This document shows positions 6,205 through 7,712 of a stretch of 7,712 nt of DNA, piece by piece. The stretch lies in assembly GCA_016204125.1 (NCBI GenBank), contig JACQLI010000040.1, forward strand, positions 1 through 7,712, written 5' to 3'. A program made the position numbers and the translations under genes. How positions within the stretch are numbered: the first letter of the stretch is position 1; each line of letters opens with the position of its first letter. The notes below the pieces were generated by a model that worked only from the letters and a program-made list of their open reading frames with translations, ran no database searches and was not told the DNA's origin. This DNA comes from Candidatus Omnitrophota bacterium. Lineage in GTDB: Bacteria; Omnitrophota; Omnitrophia; Omnitrophales; JACQLI01.

Positions 6205-7712
6205 ATGGCTGAAGAACAGAAAAAAATACATTACCCATTAGAAAAGATTCGCAATATTGGGATCGCTGCCCATATTGATGCAGGCAAGACGACTACGACA
6301 GAACGGATTCTTTATTACACGGGCCGTACCTATAAGATTGGCGACATCGATGAAGGAACGACCCAGATGGACTGGATGGAACAGGAGCAGGAGCGGGGAA
6401 TCACGATTACGTCTGCTACCACCACCTGTTTCTGGCGTGATTGTCGTATCAACATCATTGATACGCCAGGCCACGTTGATTTTACGATTGAGGTAGAGCG
6501 CTCTCTTCGCGTTCTCGATGGCTGTGTGGCTGTCTTCGGCGCAGTCGAAGGAGTGGAACCCCAATCAGAGACGGTTTGGCGGCAGGCCGATCGTTACCAT
6601 GTGCCTCGTGTCGCATTCATCAATAAGATGGACCGTGTGGGTGCCAATTTTGAAGCTGCGGTGGCCTCGATGCGCGAAAGACTGGGGGCCAATGTCGTCC
6701 CTCTTCAGATTCCTTATGGAAAGGAAGACCAATTTAAAGGAGTGATTGATCTCATTCGGATGAAGGCTTACGTTTTTCATGACGAGACGCTCGGCGCTAA
6801 GTTTGACGAAACAGAAGTCCCCGCCGAGTACCTCGAAACCGCCAAGAAGGCGCGTGAGTTTATGATAGAAAAAATTTCGGAGCATGACGATGTCCTTATG
6901 CATAAATTTATTGAAGGTCAGATGCCAACAGAGGCAGAGCTTAAGGCGGCCATTCGAAAGGCAACCGTTTCCATTCAATTGACACCTGTTCTCTGCGGTT
7001 CATCGCTTAAGAATAAGGGCGTTCAAATGCTTCTCGATGCGGTGGTCGATTATCTCCCTTCGCCCGAGGACGTACCAGCGATTAAAGGACTGCATCCGAA
7101 GACGAATGAAGAGATAGAAAGACATGCAAAAGAAAATGAACCCTTCTCAGGTCTTGCCTTCAAGATTGCTCAAGATCAATTTGCGGGAGGCGGCAAGTTA
7201 ACTTATGTGAGGATTTATTCAGGCGTTCTAAAGTCTGGGACTTATATTTTAAATGCGACAAGAAATGTCAAAGAGCGAGTGGGACGTCTTCTTTTAATGC
7301 ATGCAAACAAACGGGAAGAAATTGAAGAAGCGGGTGCGGGCAACATCGTTGCTGTCATCGGACTCCGCAGTTTGAAGACAGGCGATACTCTTTGCGATGA
7401 AAATTCTCCGATTGTTCTTGAATCACTCTTTATTCCTGAGCCTGTGATATCGCTTTCGATTGAACCCAAGACAAAGGCTGATCGCGACAAACTCTCAACG
7501 GTTCTTCAACGGATGGCCGAAGAGGACCCTACTTTCCGCATTAAGTCAAACGAAGAGACGGGACAAACCATCATTTCAGGAATGGGAGAACTTCATCTTG
7601 AAATTATCGTTGATCGGATGACGCGGGAATTTAATGTTCTCGCCAATGTCGGGATACCCCAGGTGGCTTATAAGGAGACCTTTCAAAGGCAAGCCAAGGG
7701 CGAAGGTAAATA
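6205..7712 (+). CDS. fusA: Elongation factor G, N-terminal 502 residues (3' truncated by window edge)
   Basis: EF-G is the cytoplasmic GTPase that drives tRNA-mRNA translocation and, with RRF, ribosome recycling. The frame is open from 6205 to the last base without interruption; about 190-200 residues (most of domain IV and domain V) lie outside. GTPase motifs are AHIDAGKT (22-29), switch I RGITIT (64-69), DTPGH (86-90), NKMD (140-143) and GSSLKNKG (265-272). The G' subdomain occupies roughly 160-255. Domain II spans about 300-400 with YSGVLKSG and MHANKREEI. Domain III spans about 410-485 with GMGELHLEIIVDRM (459-472). Phe93 and His464, in regions linked to fusidic-acid response, have the usual residues. 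The domain II loop that normally reads TDPFVG-x-L is QDQFAGGGKL (323-332) here, with two extra residues. Position after rpsG is the classical str-operon order. Identity is certain; subfamily is not determined. Confidence 0.98.
   Translation, partial: MAEEQKKIHYPLEKIRNIGIAAHIDAGKTTTTERILYYTGRTYKIGDIDEGTTQMDWMEQEQERGITITSATTTCFWRDCRINIIDTPGHVDFTIEVERSLRVLDGCVAVFGAVEGVEPQSETVWRQADRYHVPRVAFINKMDRVGANFEAAVASMRERLGANVVPLQIPYGKEDQFKGVIDLIRMKAYVFHDETLGAKFDETEVPAEYLETAKKAREFMIEKISEHDDVLMHKFIEGQMPTEAELKAAIRKATVSIQLTPVLCGSSLKNKGVQMLLDAVVDYLPSPEDVPAIKGLHPKTNEEIERHAKENEPFSGLAFKIAQDQFAGGGKLTYVRIYSGVLKSGTYILNATRNVKERVGRLLLMHANKREEIEEAGAGNIVAVIGLRSLKTGDTLCDENSPIVLESLFIPEPVISLSIEPKTKADRDKLSTVLQRMAEEDPTFRIKSNEETGQTIISGMGELHLEIIVDRMTREFNVLANVGIPQVAYKETFQRQAKGEGK

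Noticed and set aside
7700..7712. Possible premature end of fusA at the window edge
   Set aside because: The last two bases (TA) begin a codon after GEGK. In the family the next residue is often Tyr or another aromatic, so this is simply the window boundary; no stop is visible.

Overview
This window is a contiguous stretch of the bacterial core transcription/translation locus, all on the + strand: the 3' end of rpoB (RNA polymerase beta), a 120-nt rpoB-rpoC spacer, complete rpoC (beta'), complete rpsL (S12), complete rpsG (S7), and the first 502 codons of fusA (EF-G), which runs off the right edge. There are no tRNA or rRNA genes, CRISPR arrays, insertion sequences, convincing promoters or factor-independent terminators. 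Apart from the rpoB-rpoC spacer, the DNA is almost wall-to-wall coding.

Organism: a bacterium of fairly balanced base composition. Beta' carries a roughly 170-residue insertion between the two halves of the trigger loop, as in many Gram-negative-type lineages. The N-terminal and zinc-ribbon wording of beta' (DWECSCGKYKRIKHKG), the S12 and S7 sequences, and the end of beta resemble PVC-superphylum and related candidate phyla (Omnitrophota, Planctomycetota) more than Proteobacteria or Firmicutes. This placement is from remembered family patterns only and is of low to moderate confidence.

Layout: 1-1179 rpoB; 1180-1299 spacer; 1300-5340 rpoC; 5340-5714 rpsL, sharing one base with the rpoC stop (TAATG); 5723-6190 rpsG, 8 nt later; 6205 onward fusA, 14 nt later. 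From rpoC onward the junctions are tight enough to suggest one transcript with coupled translation, joining the RNA polymerase (beta) and str operons. The products are two polymerase subunits, two 30S proteins (decoding-centre S12 and head protein S7), and the translocation GTPase that works on the same ribosome.

The one part that is not ordinary is the spacer. The last bases of rpoB (1151-1180), including the SD-like AAGGAG and an ATG overlapping the rpoB stop, recur at 1275-1304 as the rpoC ribosome-binding site and start codon (27 of 30 identical). Between the copies lies a segment with a 25-nt imperfect palindrome. A 39-codon ORF starts at the first copy's ATGA and stops four bases before the rpoC start. 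The simplest reading is that rpoB and rpoC once overlapped as ATGA and a 124-nt insertion or duplication separated them. Everything else is standard housekeeping; I see no novel defence, mobile or metabolic system.
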